Positions 1-11,571 of a DNA stretch of 64,000 nucleotides are shown here, piece after piece. The position numbers and the translations under genes are program-made. Location: positions 1,798,001-1,862,000 of the forward strand of contig CM062385.1 of assembly GCA_031310005.1 (NCBI GenBank), written 5' to 3'. The notes beneath the pieces were generated by a model. The model saw only the letters and a program-made list of their open reading frames with translations. It was not told the origin of the DNA and did not search any database. This DNA is from Dactylellina haptotyla (lineage: Eukaryota > Ascomycota > Orbiliomycetes > Orbiliales > Orbiliaceae). Numbering within the stretch: the first letter of the stretch is position 1; every line of letters begins with the position of its first letter.

Positions 1-14
1 TGCTGCCCGGCTAG

Positions 15-1810
15 CTCACGCGCCGCAACCGCCCATTATTGTTGTGGGCAGCCATCACAACACAAGCGTCTGTTTGGAAGATGAGGATGCAGCACCCACC
101 TGTACTACCTTCACTACGCCGACGGGAGGACGTACCTTTTCCTATAGTAATAGGGCCATCACAAGACTGGTGTGAATTTCCTTGCTTACAGATCTATCAT
201 CTGAATCGCATTACTAATACATTCAGCAGGGACGGCAGAGACGGACCGTGGTCATCGTTTGCCCTCCAAGTTGGCACACCACCTCAGATCGTGAAGGCCC
301 TAGTAGGGACAGGATCGAACCTGCAAATGGTTGTTCTTCCAGAAGGGTGCCAAGCTCCTGAAGATTCTTTGACTTGCTCGACACTACGAGGCGGCGAATT
401 CTTCACCAATGAGTCTTCCACGTGGGAAAATAATACGCGGTATTCTGCCGATTCAATTTACGCGCTCGGGGTTGAGTCGCGGTTAGGGTTCGATGGGAAC
501 GGGATATACGGCTTCGACACCTTGACTCTAGACTGGCAAGGCAGCGGCAAGCCAACCATACATAATCAGAGTATCGCTGCCATTGCGACGAAGGATTTCT
601 TTCTCGGTGTCTTAGGGTTGAACCCGCGGCCGACCAACTTTAGCGACGACTTTAACAATCCGGTTCCAAGTTATCTCCAAAACCTGAGATCTAATAGCTT
701 TATACCGAGTCTATCGTGGAGTTACACCGCAGGGAACCAATACCGTAAGCTATCGCCCAGCGTAGTGTATCGGAAATGGAGTCTAACCTCGCCAACGGCG
801 AAAATGCAGGGTCAGACCAAGCCCTGGGCCAGCTTATCCTCGGAGGCTACGATCAATCAAAATTCATCCGCAACGATATAACATTCCCTTTCAACGCTAG
901 GGACATCGTAGATCTCAGTGTTGATATCCAGGAAATTCAAAGTTCGACAACAGAGAAAACAGAGCCTCTCCTACCAAGCAAGATAAGCGCCTACATAGAC
1001 TCCTCGGTGTCAGACATCTGGCTACCAATCGAAGCCTGCAAATTATTCGAGCAAGAGTTTGGGATTGTTTGGAATACAGAGTTAGAGTTATATCTCGTGA
1101 GTCAAACTCAGCGCGACAGCCTCCTGGCCAGAAATGCAAGCATCATCTTTACCATCAGCCACCAGGAGACGTCGCAAATTTTAAATATCAGTTTGCCTTA
1201 TGCTGCGTTTAATCTGAGGTACAATTATCCATACGAATCTAACCCCCTCAATTACTTTCCTTTGAAGAGGGCCGCAAACAATACGCAGTACACCCTTGGG
1301 CGGGCGTTCTTCCAAGAAGCATATGTCACCGCGGATTATGAAAGGAGAACATTTTCGGTGTCACAGTGCAACTGGGATTCAAATGGAACCTCGCAAATTG
1401 AAGCGATTCTATCACCTGCCTATGGATACGACAATTCACATCAAAGCCGCCACTTATCGCGAGGTGCCATAGCAGGTATCGCAATTGGCGTGGTGATTGT
1501 GGTGAGCCTCGCGGGGATCCAAGGTGTCATCACATGTAAGAGGCGGAGGAAGCGTCTAGATGCAACCGCAAACTCTGATAACCGTGGTATGCCAAAGCAG
1601 GCGGAAATAAATAGATGGCTCGCACAAGCAAGACAGGCCGGCGTTTCAGACGCTCCCAATGGGACGGAACCCAGCGAGATCACTTCGCCAACCACTGTCA
1701 GCGAAGACTGGGTAAACCCGATTGGACTCGCACAGTCCGACGCCGGAACCGACAACATAATACCTCTTCATGACTTCCACCTTATGCGCCAGACCCGCGC
1801 TGCCATGTAA
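15..1810 (+). CDS. Aspartic-protease-like type I membrane protein (5' end uncertain)
   Basis: Pepsin-fold (A1-like) protein with a single membrane span. I place introns at 170-229 (60 bp, in frame) and 745-809 (65 bp). The first restores the fungal signature SQDWDGRDGPWSSFALQVG and the second restores YTAGNQYRSDQALGQLILGG. The first active-site loop reads ALVGTGSN, so the Asp of the DTG motif is Gly. The second loop reads YIDSSVSDIW, keeping Asp. It is therefore probably not a working protease. Near the C-terminus there is one hydrophobic helix (GAIAGIAIGVVIVVSLAGI), then KRRRKR and a cytosolic tail of about 85 residues. No good ATG precedes a signal peptide: the open frame begins after a TAG at 12-14 that could be an intron acceptor, so a signal exon probably lies left of the window. 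The alternative start is ATG 81, which lacks a signal peptide. Sure of the family, unsure of the start. Confidence 0.75.
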
Positions 1811-2376
1811 ATTATGCGGAATCTCGCCTATAGTAACCTCAACGAATTTGCGTGTGTTGTTGCTATCGAAATGCAACATTCGGAAGCAGCCGACCTCCAC
1901 GGCGATGCGCTTCCGGGATTAAAACCTACGGTGACCGCCAACCGAGATCCCCTTTAGCTGCAGCTGTTTCGGAGATCTGGTGGACCCGAGCGATGGCACG
2001 AATGGAGCACGACATGGAAATGTGTAACAATACCGCGCGAATGGGGAAGGTGGGGGGCTCCCAGCCGACGGCCCTGGCATGGATAAGGCAGCTCCAGCAC
2101 CAGCTTAGTCGCACAGGAGAGACCCAGAAATCTATATCTAGATCCACATTGCCGCTACAGTTTCGCCCATCTGGATTTCCGACCGATTCTTTCTTTCTTC
2201 GTTTCCTTCCCTTTTCCGTCGCGAGAGGGTCTTTGAGCTATTGATCTGGCATTCTGAGGTGAATCTCTCGGGATCTTCGCATGTTCAGTTGGCGAATCCG
2301 CAGCCCAATTGTATTCTCGCAACGAGCATTTCAAGTCCCCGCCGCTTATCTACACTTATCGAAACGAGCCGTCACA
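1811..2376. other. Intergenic between the protease-like gene and guanine deaminase
   Basis: Short spacer that must hold the 3' end of the upstream gene and the promoter and leader of guanine deaminase. The second half is pyrimidine-rich (about 2185-2225, many TTTC and CCTT blocks), as in many fungal leaders. I see no TATA box and no gene. Confidence 0.5.
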
Positions 2377-3913
2377 ATGGCTGCCTCCGCTCGAAAATAC
2401 CATGTCGTGAACGAACCTACTATTTACGTGGGCACCTTCATCCACAGTCCCCGTGACGATGCTTGCAAGCTCGATATCTGCGAGAAGGGTGCCATTGGCG
2501 TGAATTCCGAGGGTGTTATCGAATTCGTCGAACGAGACATCGAAGACATCGAGGACCTCTATCCGACCCTCAACAAGTACCCAGCCTTCAGTGATGCCAC
2601 CATAGTTACCGCAAGTCCAAGAGGAAACCAATTCTTCTTTCCCGGCTTCATTGGTACGGATCTCCTTGTCCATTATTCATGATGCCAAAATATAGCTAAT
2701 TCTGACTTTACCCGTAGACACTCACATCCACGCCCCTCAATACCCAAACGCCGGCGTTTTCGGTTCCTCCACCCTCCTCGACTGGCTGAACAAGTACACC
2801 TTCCCCCGTGAATCGTCACTATCCTCCCTCTCCGTCGCCCGAACGGTATACAGCCGTTGCGTCGCTCGTACATTGGCCCACGGCACCACCACGGCCGCCT
2901 ATTATGCCACCATCCACGTCCCCGCTACCAATCTCCTCGCCGATATTTGCTCCTCTGCTGGCCAAAGAGCCTTCGTCGGCCGTGTGTGCATGGACCACAA
3001 AGATATCAACCCAGAATATTACCGCGACGAGAGTGCCGATGAGAGCATAGCCAACACATGCCTGTGTATCGACCACATCAAGAAGATCGATCCCAACTAC
3101 GAGCTCGTGTCACCGATTATCACCCCGCGGTTCGCGCCAAGTTGTACAGCGGAAGCTCTCGAGAAGCTAGGGAAATTGGTCAAAGAAACCAATCTACCAT
3201 GCCAAACGCACATCAGCGAGAATCGTAATGAGATCCAGCTGGTGAAAAAGTTGTTCCCAGAGTATGACAGTTACGCTGAGGTGTACGATGCGTTCGGACT
3301 GCTGACCCCCAAGATGATTTTGGGACATGCGATCCATTTGAGCAACAAGGAAATGGAGTTGATCAGGAGCAGAAAGGCCAAGATATCGCATTGCCCGGCG
3401 AGTAACAGCGCTTTGACCAGCGGTGGTGCCAGAGTTAGATGGTTGTTGAACAGCGGGATCACTGTCGGATTGGGAACGGATGTCAGTGGTGGTTATAGTC
3501 CTAGCATGTTGGAAGCCGTCAGATCAACTGCGCTCGTTAGTCGGCACGTTGCTATGACTGATGGAGAAGAATGCAAGTTGAGTGTTGAAGAAGCTCTTTA
3601 TCTCGGTACCCGCGGTGGAGCCAAGGTCGTCCATCTCGAGGACAAGATTGGTGGGTTCGAAGTCGGCATGGAATGGGATGCGCAATTGATCGGCCTAGAG
3701 CTGGTCGAGAAGGAGGAAGATGGGAAAGAAGAATTCGCAGACGATGAGGTTGTGGATAAGGTTGTATTCGATGGTCCGAAGGGCGCTGGACCAGTCGATG
3801 TCTTTGGATGGGAAAGCTGGGATGATAGAGTGGCCAAGTGGGTCTATAACGGTGACGACAGGAACACGCTCATGGTGTGGGTAAAAGGGAGGAAAGTGTG
3901 GAGCCGGTCGTAA
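2377..3913 (+). CDS. GUD1: Guanine deaminase (amidohydrolase)
   Basis: Hydrolyses guanine to xanthine and ammonia in purine salvage and nitrogen use; a cytosolic zinc enzyme. One intron at 2654-2717 (64 bp) splits the first metal motif; joining gives FPGFIDTHIHAPQYPNAG with the HxH pair at about residues 95 and 97. Further ligands are visible in CQTHISEN (about residue 256), LGHAIHLS (about 296) and GLGTDVSGG (Asp about 347), the usual guanine deaminase order. The product is 490 residues, close to family length. I chose ATG 2377 (GTCACAATGG context) over the in-frame ATG at 2281, which would add 32 residues with an Arg-rich, presequence-like character. A late acidic insert near residues 425-440 is lineage-specific low complexity. 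Confidence 0.93.
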
Positions 3914-3999
3914 AGAGAGAGTTCGACGAGGTGGCATATATATGCACGTTTTCATCCACCCCCCTGTTGCGGGCCGATGCAGCACTTATCCTTACAACT

Positions 4000-4036
4000 T
4001 TTATTATTCCTATCATTATTATTATTATTATTATTT
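4000..4036. repeat. ATT-rich microsatellite
   Basis: Imperfect then perfect run of ATT units (about seven clean copies at 4015-4035), just 3' of guanine deaminase. Confidence 0.8.
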
Positions 4037-4105
4037 CCGTTTCTGGTATCGAGACGGTCACATATATATATATAGAGCATAGATAGCAGGCATGTATCTC
4101 ATTAT

Positions 4106-4134
4106 ATCATCATTATCATCAACATCATCATCAT
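4106..4134. repeat. ATC/CAT microsatellite
   Basis: Run of TCA/ATC units with interruptions, in the intergenic region after guanine deaminase. Confidence 0.7.
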
Positions 4135-4855
4135 ACCTCACGAATTCACAAGTCCCTCCATTGGCAGACCGTAGATAATTAATTCAACTAGAATATCGGC
4201 TCGGACCGTTGAGAGGCCAGTATTCGAATGACAGAATCATGGGTGCTCATTCGCATGTAACCGAGATAAGTAATCGCGATATCATTGATCGTTATTCAAT
4301 AAAAAAAATCCAAAGGCCCAGCTTTCTTTCCCAATTCCGCAATCGAATATGGCAGAATGCACTAAACTGGCAAGTTTTGTGTGGTCAGAGACATGACTGT
4401 CGGAGTTCCCCGCCGCAGCAAAAGTGTGGCCTGATTCTCACCACAATTCCACACCATACACCAGCCCTACACTGCATATGACCGTCCTGGCCGCCCAGCA
4501 CAACCGTATTCTTCAAGCGGCCTATCGAAATGTCACACCACTGTCATTCCAACTCCACGCTACCCCGAATTTTTCAGATAGGCCTCGCTGCATTTGAAGC
4601 GTTCGCGCGGCTCTGTCGCTTGACTGTGGCCTGACATTACCCAACTCATCCCTTCCGTGGCCCCTGTTGCACGTTGACACCAACCACTTGTGTTGTTCGC
4701 CGGATTAGAAACTACGTATACAGCGCAGCTGATGAGATGTATCCGATCTTCTGTGAGCAAAATGGTTTTCCAAACGATAATACGAGATTTTCCGTAGCCG
4801 GAAGTAGTCATGCAAGATTACACTCTGTTCCGTAATTTATTCGCAGGCATGTTTG

Positions 4856-4862
4856 TATATAA
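4856..4862 (+). promoter_or_regulatory. TATA-box-like element
   Basis: TATATAA about 305 bp before ATG 5167, the only good TATA match in the spacer. If used, it implies a leader of roughly 270 nt. Confidence 0.4.
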
Positions 4863-5166
4863 GGTTGGTAGAGGCTGTTAGCTGCCAGTATTCTTTCTTG
4901 TATCCTCATCATCATCAGATCATATCAAGACATACAGTCTACAATCAAGCCTTATATATACATAGCTCCCTACCTCTAGATCTTTAGTATCTATAGATCT
5001 TATACAATCTTCAAAAGCTTAGCAAAGTTATTCCAAGCTTTAAATTCCAGCAACCTCAAAGCATCTTTAAGAAACCTCAGCGGAATTAAATTCATTCGAA
5101 TATACCGAGACCGTCAATTATATTCATACATCTTTCTTAAAGAAAGATATACCATACAAATCAACA

Positions 5167-5430
5167 ATGCTTTCCACGGTCGCACGTCGTTCCGCCCTCA
5201 TGGCCATCCAGGCCACTTCCCGCCGTATGGCTAGCACTGCAGCCCACCCACCTTCGAGCGTTCACACTCCCATCACAGCAGGTATTCGCAGCCACGTCAA
5301 GAGCTCGAATCCTTCGCTTTCCTTTTACACCGCTAGACTTGGACGGACATTGACCCTCGTTATTCCCGGTGTCGCATTCCTGAGCTGGCCTTTCGTCACA
5401 AGAGCCTTTGAGTACTCTGCTTACGAGTAA
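5167..5430 (+). CDS. Small mitochondrial single-pass membrane protein (unknown)
   Basis: An 87-residue protein in one exon. The N-terminus is Arg/Ser/Ala-rich without acids (MLSTVARRSALMAIQATSRR), typical of a mitochondrial presequence. Residues about 58-75 (TLTLVIPGVAFLSWPFV) can span a membrane, leaving a short C-terminus ending FEYSAYE. The size and layout resemble small subunits or assembly factors of inner-membrane complexes, but I do not recognise the family. The clean presequence, the TATA-like element upstream and the absence of a better reading frame argue for a real gene. Confidence 0.65.
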   Translation: MLSTVARRSALMAIQATSRRMASTAAHPPSSVHTPITAGIRSHVKSSNPSLSFYTARLGRTLTLVIPGVAFLSWPFVTRAFEYSAYE

Positions 5431-6102
5431 ATTGGACTATTTTACAAAGTTTTGTTATTGAAGAGGGGTAGAAATGTTAAATTGAAAGAAGGAGCATTTT
5501 GGTTAATCTTATAGTGTACGAATGTATATTGTTTTCTTATTAGTTTTTATTGGGATCGTTGTATTAAAAAAGAAAGGAGGGGTTCGGAGTCTTTGCTGTT
5601 TCGTCGACAATTTTCCGTCAATATCTTGTATATAATACCATTTTTTCTCGAATTTCAATTGAATCCATCACATTCAAACACCTGGATTCCCGATATAATA
5701 AAATAGTTTAAGCTCGTTCATTCGCAGCTCAGCTAAATGCATATGGTTTTTCAAATATAACAAAAAAGATAACTCCTTTATATCACAAAAGAAACTAAAA
5801 GAAAACAATCTCAATTAAAACAAACAATTCAGGATGCAGAACGGCTAAAAGAAATAGAAAATATGTCGAGAGGATATACAGACAAAAGGGGTTCAGTGTA
5901 TGAAGAATTGAAATAGTTGTAGGAAAAGATATTAAGAAAAAAATGATGATTTTGTGGTTTATAAATAAACCCCCTTTGTCGTTTAGATTTGATGCAACGC
6001 GATACGCCTTCACTTGGTTCTTTGAAATGCTACCTTTTTTCTTTTTCGGATAGATATAGACCCGCTTTAGCTCCTCTGCCTTCCGTTCCTGCCATCAGGC
6101 CT
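5431..6102. other. AT-rich spacer between converging genes
   Basis: Very AT-rich DNA holding the 3' ends of the plus-strand mitochondrial protein gene and the minus-strand WW gene. Several AATAAA-like words occur on both strands. No gene seen. Confidence 0.5.
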
Positions 6103-7677
6103 TTAGGAGCTGGGGTTGGGTTCTACCAAACTCGAGAGTGTAGGTGGTTGACTCGGTCCGGTGGTTGGACTGCTTGCCTCAGCGTAGGACGGCAACGCTG
6201 TGATAGCCTGCTTCACTTCCTTCTTTTTCTTCATGCGGCGGTCGCGCATCGAGAGTTTCTTTGCAGGTTCGGTTGCTGTTTCGGCGAGGAAAGTTAGTAA
6301 AGCCCTTGTTGGACAAGTTTAAGCTAGATTGTGAGTTCACTTACGCATTTCCCATTGCTCGGTTCTGCTGCGCGTACCCTGATAGTACGCAAATTTACCC
6401 TCGGCAGCGTCCCATCTTGCGGTCCAACCCTGCGGCAGGGACATTGGAGGTGGTGGAGGTGGAGCAAATCCATCCGGCACAGCAGTTTTGCCTGATGGTG
6501 CCTTTTTGAATTGTGGTGTCTTTCCGGAGAGTGTGCGCTCCAATGTTGGCGCTGGGGCAATTGGTGCCGGCGCAATCGGTGCAGCTGGAGGTGGTGCGAT
6601 TGCCCTGATGGCAGGTTTGGCAGCTGGAGCTGCAGTATCATCAGTTAGATCCTTGAAGGGATTGTTATCCGCCAGAGTGACCGATGGTGACGATTGTGAT
6701 GAGGTCGGCGGGGTGATCTGAGTAGGTGCTGCTTCGACGGGTGGAGGGGCGAACGAGAATCTCAATCCGTTCATTAGACCCTTGGTTGCGGTTGTTGGAG
6801 ATGCGGTTTGCTCCTCCATATCCTCTAGAGGTATATTTGTATTCAGTCTCGGAGATTCTCTTTGTTCGAGAACCGGTGAGATTGGCTTGAACGGGCCATC
6901 CTTGAGGTCGCTGAGATTTGGAGATGTGGATCCGAATTTCCTGAACGGATTGGTTCCGGTTGGGCTTATCGGAGAGTGCATTGTGCTCGCCGGGGAAGCC
7001 GGGATGGTAGGGAGAACTTGAGAGTTCGTGCCCGGAATGTACATCTGTGGCCTGGGCGGTGGACCATTGTGGGCATAAGCCTGCTCAGGCTCGGGTTGTG
7101 CGGGCGCTGCAGCTCCTCCGTTCTTCGCGGCAGCTTCCGCCTTCAATTTTTCGCCAACTGGGTCGCTGTACAGGTCGTCCTCGGGGTCTTCATAGGTACC
7201 GCTCGGTGGAGTCGGCTGGTTATGGGTGACAAGATTCAGTGGCGGTGGGGATTTCTTTCCGGCGGAAGGGGGTGGAGTCAGCTCCGAAGACTGCTGTTTC
7301 TGCGGTTCCTGAGTTGGCATGGGCGTCTGTTCGTTCTGGAGGCCGTAGTTGTTAACCGAAGTCGTGCTCTTCCCGCCAAACGAGCTCTTTCTCCGCAGTT
7401 CTTTCAGTGACGCCTTGGATCCGATTTTCCTCAAGATGGACCCGGATCTCGATGGTGGCCGCTCTTTGTCACCTGTGGCGTGGATCGTGGTTTTGACGCC
7501 ATTGGTGCTCTTCGAGCTCTCTTTCCCTTTATATTGCGAGGGAATTGGCGGTGGAGGAGGAGGGGGCACCGCGAAATGCTCAGCGTAAGCTGGCTGAGGT
7601 TGCCGGGAAAACTCCCTCGACTTTTTGTTGCGCAGGTCTTGCACCAGCGATGCGAACTTGGTCTTGAACGACGACAT
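6103..7677 (-). CDS. Proline-rich WW-domain protein
   Basis: A 501-residue protein in two exons (7677-6345 and 6275-6103). The GTAAGT intron at 6276-6344 interrupts the WW domain; splicing restores QWEMPTEPAKK. The WW domain lies at about residues 415-446 with Trp 418 and Trp 442 and the closing Pro 445. The rest is disordered: an N-terminal basic stretch, a PPPPPPP run near residue 38, and Ser/Pro/Thr-rich linkers with APAPIAPAP repeats. The second exon adds a basic helix (MRDRRMKKKKEVKQA) and ends EPNPSS. WW domains bind Pro-rich ligands, so an adaptor role is likely but the partner is unknown. A plain ORF reading would miss the second exon and half a zone of the WW core. Confidence 0.82.
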
Positions 7678-8875
7678 TGTCGATTACGTGATTTGTATGA
7701 GGTTGTAGATGATTAGGGAAATTGTACCGCGAAGTTTTTAAAAGGGGACCTGCCTGGGCGGTCCAAGATGGTTCTCCCAGGTTCTCGCGGGTCTTATAGG
7801 AGCTGGCAAAAAGTTGACGCCAGAGCAAGGAGGTTCTCGACGTCAGTTATATTATCAGCGCCTATGAGTAAATTGGCCCTCCCCAAAAATAGGGTTTTAA
7901 GGATTTCGGATCGTGCTTTCAAAAATGTGTCCCTATCTGATTTCCCTCGATATCCTAAGCGCGGAGAAGTCCAAGGTCGCGGTGGTTAGTACGAGTGAGG
8001 GGGACGAGGGTGTCAGTCGCTAGTGTTGGAAGGATGCAGGAACGGAATGGAATAAACGAAGGACTACGTTCGGTCGGGCAGATGCAAGTTCATCGACAAA
8101 GCGGCAGGGGAAGAGGAAGAGAGAAACAGATGTTTCGCTCGAGGAAAACAAGATCTATAAAAGCCAACGGCGAATCTGAGGTAATCAGAGGAAGATGAGG
8201 AGGAAGAAAGGAGACGCAATAATTGCTTCTAGAGGCCTCCTCGAGAAAAGACGCTCCGTAGACCTCCCAAGAAAATCTCCGACCTTTACCAAAGAATTCA
8301 TGCCACCAGACGCTTCAGCCAACCAAAGGCTCAGTCTGTCTAGCACCGCTGGGTTTGGCGAATTGGACCTAACCGTTCAAGGTTTGCGCACTACTGATGG
8401 GGCCATCCCGCCCTGCAAGTCTCTCGGTTGAACACTATGATTGATCCAATGGGTGTTACCCTTGTAGGCAAAGCCAAGTTCGCCGGCGCTTAGGTGTACG
8501 GTCTCCGCTCCCCAATTCGGTGCAGGTAGGTGGGCAAACTCAGGTGATTGGGCGACGCCCAAGATTCGGGCTGTCTCAATGTGGGCCAGTCACGGCGAGA
8601 GAAGAGGGGAGGCACAATACCCTTGTTCTGTCTAGCTGCGATTCAACGGTTCTTTTCACTGTTCGAACGAGTTTTCACAGCTGGCTTTCGAGGTCTCTGT
8701 AGCCAGGCGATTCAGGCGTTTTCGATCAGTCACCAAGTGATAAATGCGGGCGTTCGGCTGCCCGGAGTTTTGATTATTTTCTTTTGGATAGCAAACATGA
8801 CCGGTTTTGTATCAGGCTCGTTTCATTATAAATCAACCACAGCAAATTCTGTTTGTCCTCCCATAAAACAGCCGA
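7678..8875. other. Intergenic upstream of the WW-domain gene
   Basis: Holds the WW gene promoter (minus strand, reading away from 7677) and the 3' end of the DUF427 gene. Plus-strand open frames here are Arg/Ser-rich and without family motifs; I read them as chance. Nothing else seen. Confidence 0.45.
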
Positions 8876-9404
8876 TCAAGTATTGATATGGACTTTGTTA
8901 GGATCTAGTGCCCGGAGAAATTAGAAACGGAACGGCAGAGAACTAGACTGTGTGACCGAGGAAGATTCTATTCACTCACAGAAAGCAACATAGCCCTTGA
9001 TGTTGGCAGCTGCATCCTTTGGCTCCGGATAGAACCAGGCGGCGTCAGTGAGAGGGGAGCCTACGCCGCCATCATTAGCCGTTTGCCCAAAAATAAAGCG
9101 CCGCCACACCAGCCTTGGCCTCAAGCAGCTAACGCCGCCCAGAATCAAACGTACCGTCACCAACATCGATCGTATAATAGCTCGCTAAACCCTTCCAGGG
9201 ACATGTGGTATGGAGTGCTGTTTCGGTGAAGTATTCCTTCTTGATAGACTCTGGTGGGAAGTAGATATTTCCCTCAACCTTCTCGTAGCGGTCGGTCTCG
9301 GCGATGACCACACCGTTGACTTTGGCGGTAGCTGACATTGTGGATGATGATGAACCGGATGTTTCGTGCTTGAAGATGGACTTGATCTTGTCTGTGAGCG
9401 TCAT
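8876..9404 (-). CDS. DUF427-family protein
   Basis: A 119-residue protein in three exons: 9404-9155, 9060-8980 and a 29-nt last exon 8904-8876. Introns are 9061-9154 (GTACGT donor) and 8905-8979 (GTGAGT donor). The body matches the DUF427 fold signature: VNGVVIAETDRYEKVEGNIY, then YFTETALHTTCPWKGLASYY, then DAAWFYPEPKDAAANIKGYV, ending AFYPNKVHINT after splicing. DUF427 proteins are small beta-rich proteins found in bacteria and fungi; their function is not established. Start is ATG 9404; ATG 9335 (MSATAKVNG) is an alternative that would match shorter homologues and drop a 23-residue Ser-rich leader. Confidence 0.85.
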
Positions 9405-10462
9405 GGCTTGATTGATTGAATCGACGGGCCGTCCTTCGCGTCCTTTTTAAAGCTATTGAAGCCGGCTCAAGTTTGTCAGCAAGCGTCGGCGGGATGATGG
9501 CGTGGATTCGATGGCGGGGTAAGCTAAGCTTATGCTGCAGACGGCAGGCCGGCTTGGGCAGATGGGGATAATCGATGACGCTGACAATTACTCGAGTACG
9601 TTCGACGCGACGCCACCTACCGTATTCTATTTGGAAACCGCCTGAATTGCGTGCTGGAGGTATATTTGTAATCGGAAGATATCAAATTATCGGAATCTTG
9701 ATTTGAAGCCCAACCTTCGAACAGGGTTGAAGCCAGCCCGGAACCTTACCAACATCTACCACAACGCATAACATTCTTCCAGCATCAAATTTGCTACAAC
9801 TATTTCCACCCGGGTCTCAATTGTCAGGCCCTATCCAAATCGCTATGCCCACAAACCGTGATACGGCCTGAATGGGCGGGTCATGATAATCGTCAGAACT
9901 AGAATAACCGCCAAATAGCCAATTTACGCTTTTAGGTGTATTCCTAGGATTTATATAGCAATAGCCCGCCGTTTATCGATTGGACTAACTACACCATGTG
10001 TACCGAATTGAGGAATCTTTCTTGTTCGCCAGCTGCCAGTTTCACTTGTCCGGGGACGGTTCCAAGCGTTTGTTTGTCGAATTCCCAAATTTGCAAAGAA
10101 GACAACCACCCGCACGCGAATTTTAGTGTGTAACCTTGGTACCTCGCACAACACATTCTTAGGTTAATTCGAACCAAAATTTTCCAACCCTGTGGTATTA
10201 TGCGAGATCAAAAGGGCTCAGATTTCCACCGAGTATATACTAGTAGGTACAAAGGTTTAGTATTATTAGACCTTTCTAGATTAAGAGGCACGCCTCCTAC
10301 GCGCTTAAATTCCAGGTCGTACAAAGAACTCCAATCAAATTGAAAAGTCTCCTAAGAGAGCTCAAAACATTCCGAGTGCCAGCCAAACGAAACCTTCTGA
10401 GGAATAAGGTTTCTGATAAGAAAGAAAAACATTGCGACATGCTACCTCCATCTCCTGTAAGA
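9405..10462. other. Intergenic upstream of the DUF427 gene
   Basis: Holds the DUF427 promoter; reading on the minus strand there is a weak TATA-like TTTAAAAAG near 9445-9455. The middle and left part is unremarkable AT-mixed DNA. No gene seen. Confidence 0.4.
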
Positions 10463-11270
10463 CTATCTCCGATTCTTCACGAAGGCCAAGACTCCAGATG
10501 GAATCCCCACCAACGCGATAACTCCTGCTGCTACCGCAACCCCGATTTCTCCTTTCTGGGTTACAAAGCCGGCGCAAACCCCAAGGGCCACGGCAAGAAT
10601 CAATATAGCCAGTGTCATCATACATAGTAGCTTTGTGATGTTGATCCGCCGCCGTATAATAATCGCAGGAAGCCTCTCGCCGGGATGTATCGTGGGATGT
10701 GTTTGGAAGCAAGCAGGATATGCATCAATCAAGTTGGGTAAGAGTCCACGGCCGCGCTTCCGGTGGTTAACGTAATAAGTAAGACGCGAGTCCAACGTGT
10801 AATACTGCACCTCGGCGGGATAGGAAGGAAACTCTCGAGATGAAAGAATTGGTAGCTGATTCACCGGACGAAGCCGTTATAACGTTAGCGCTGTAGCATA
10901 GTTATATGATAATATTCTTGGAAGACTGGCTTCGCTCAAACCCAGAAAGACAGCTCTCACTTACCACAACGCACCCCCCTGTGTGAACCTCTATTTTGTA
11001 GAACCATTTTGTAATAGGGTATAGGAAGCCATTTTGCATTCTGTGGGCAGTGGGGACTCTATGATAGAAATCCGGGAAAGACTCGTCACTTTGACACTCA
11101 ACTAAAGTAAGACCACCGTAGAAAATATTGCCAGTATGCAATATTCTAACGAAATTTCGCTGTCTCCGAATTGGCAGGTTGGCGTCAAGGACTTTATCTC
11201 GAGGTTGGTAAGCGCTCTGAATTGGCGTGATATCCTCAGCGCCCGTTTGAGAGGGGTATATCGAATCCAT
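10463..11270 (-). CDS. Unknown protein with two C-terminal membrane helices
   Basis: Predicted two-exon gene: 11270-10965 and 10855-10463, joined across a 109-bp GTAAGT intron (10856-10964) with a GCTAACG branch site; the join is in frame and gives GGCVVLPILSSREF. The product is 232 residues. Two hydrophobic helices lie at about 176-197 (LLCMMTLAILILAVALGVCA) and 207-227 (VAVAAGVIALVGIPSGVLAF), with a short basic tail KNRR. The N-terminal two thirds are soluble and unfamiliar. The C-terminal part resembles small fungal membrane proteins of unknown function. The second exon is the safer part; the first rests on splice signals only. Confidence 0.45.
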
Positions 11271-11571
11271 GTGCGTACACTCTCGGTTTAATTATTTTCG
11301 GGTGTGTAATTCCGCTCGAAGTGAGAGAACAATATAGTAAGAATGATGGGGGAATTTTAGTATATGAGAGAGTGGCTAAAAGAACTTTGAGCACACATTC
11401 TGCATCTTCTCAGTTTTTTATATACGAGCATACATAGCTTTGTGCTCGATATGACACTCTGGTCCACGCTCTTGCAGCTTTGCAGGTAGCATATTTATGC
11501 ATGTTAGTCCCGCAGAACCAGACCGCTCCATCTCTAGCTAAGACGGGATGCGATTGGCTAGTTTCGATAAA

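Larger units (their letters stand above)
3914..5166. other. Intergenic with microsatellites and a TATA-like promoter
   Basis: Holds the 3' end of guanine deaminase, ATT and ATC microsatellites (listed separately), and from about 4850 the promoter and long leader of the small mitochondrial protein gene. The leader (4870-5166) is AT-rich with short CATACA and TCTT words. No gene seen. Confidence 0.5.

Noticed and set aside
2281-2376. An N-terminal extension of guanine deaminase with presequence-like character
   Set aside because: ATG 2377 has the better context and matches the usual start of the family; the extension cannot be excluded but is not needed.
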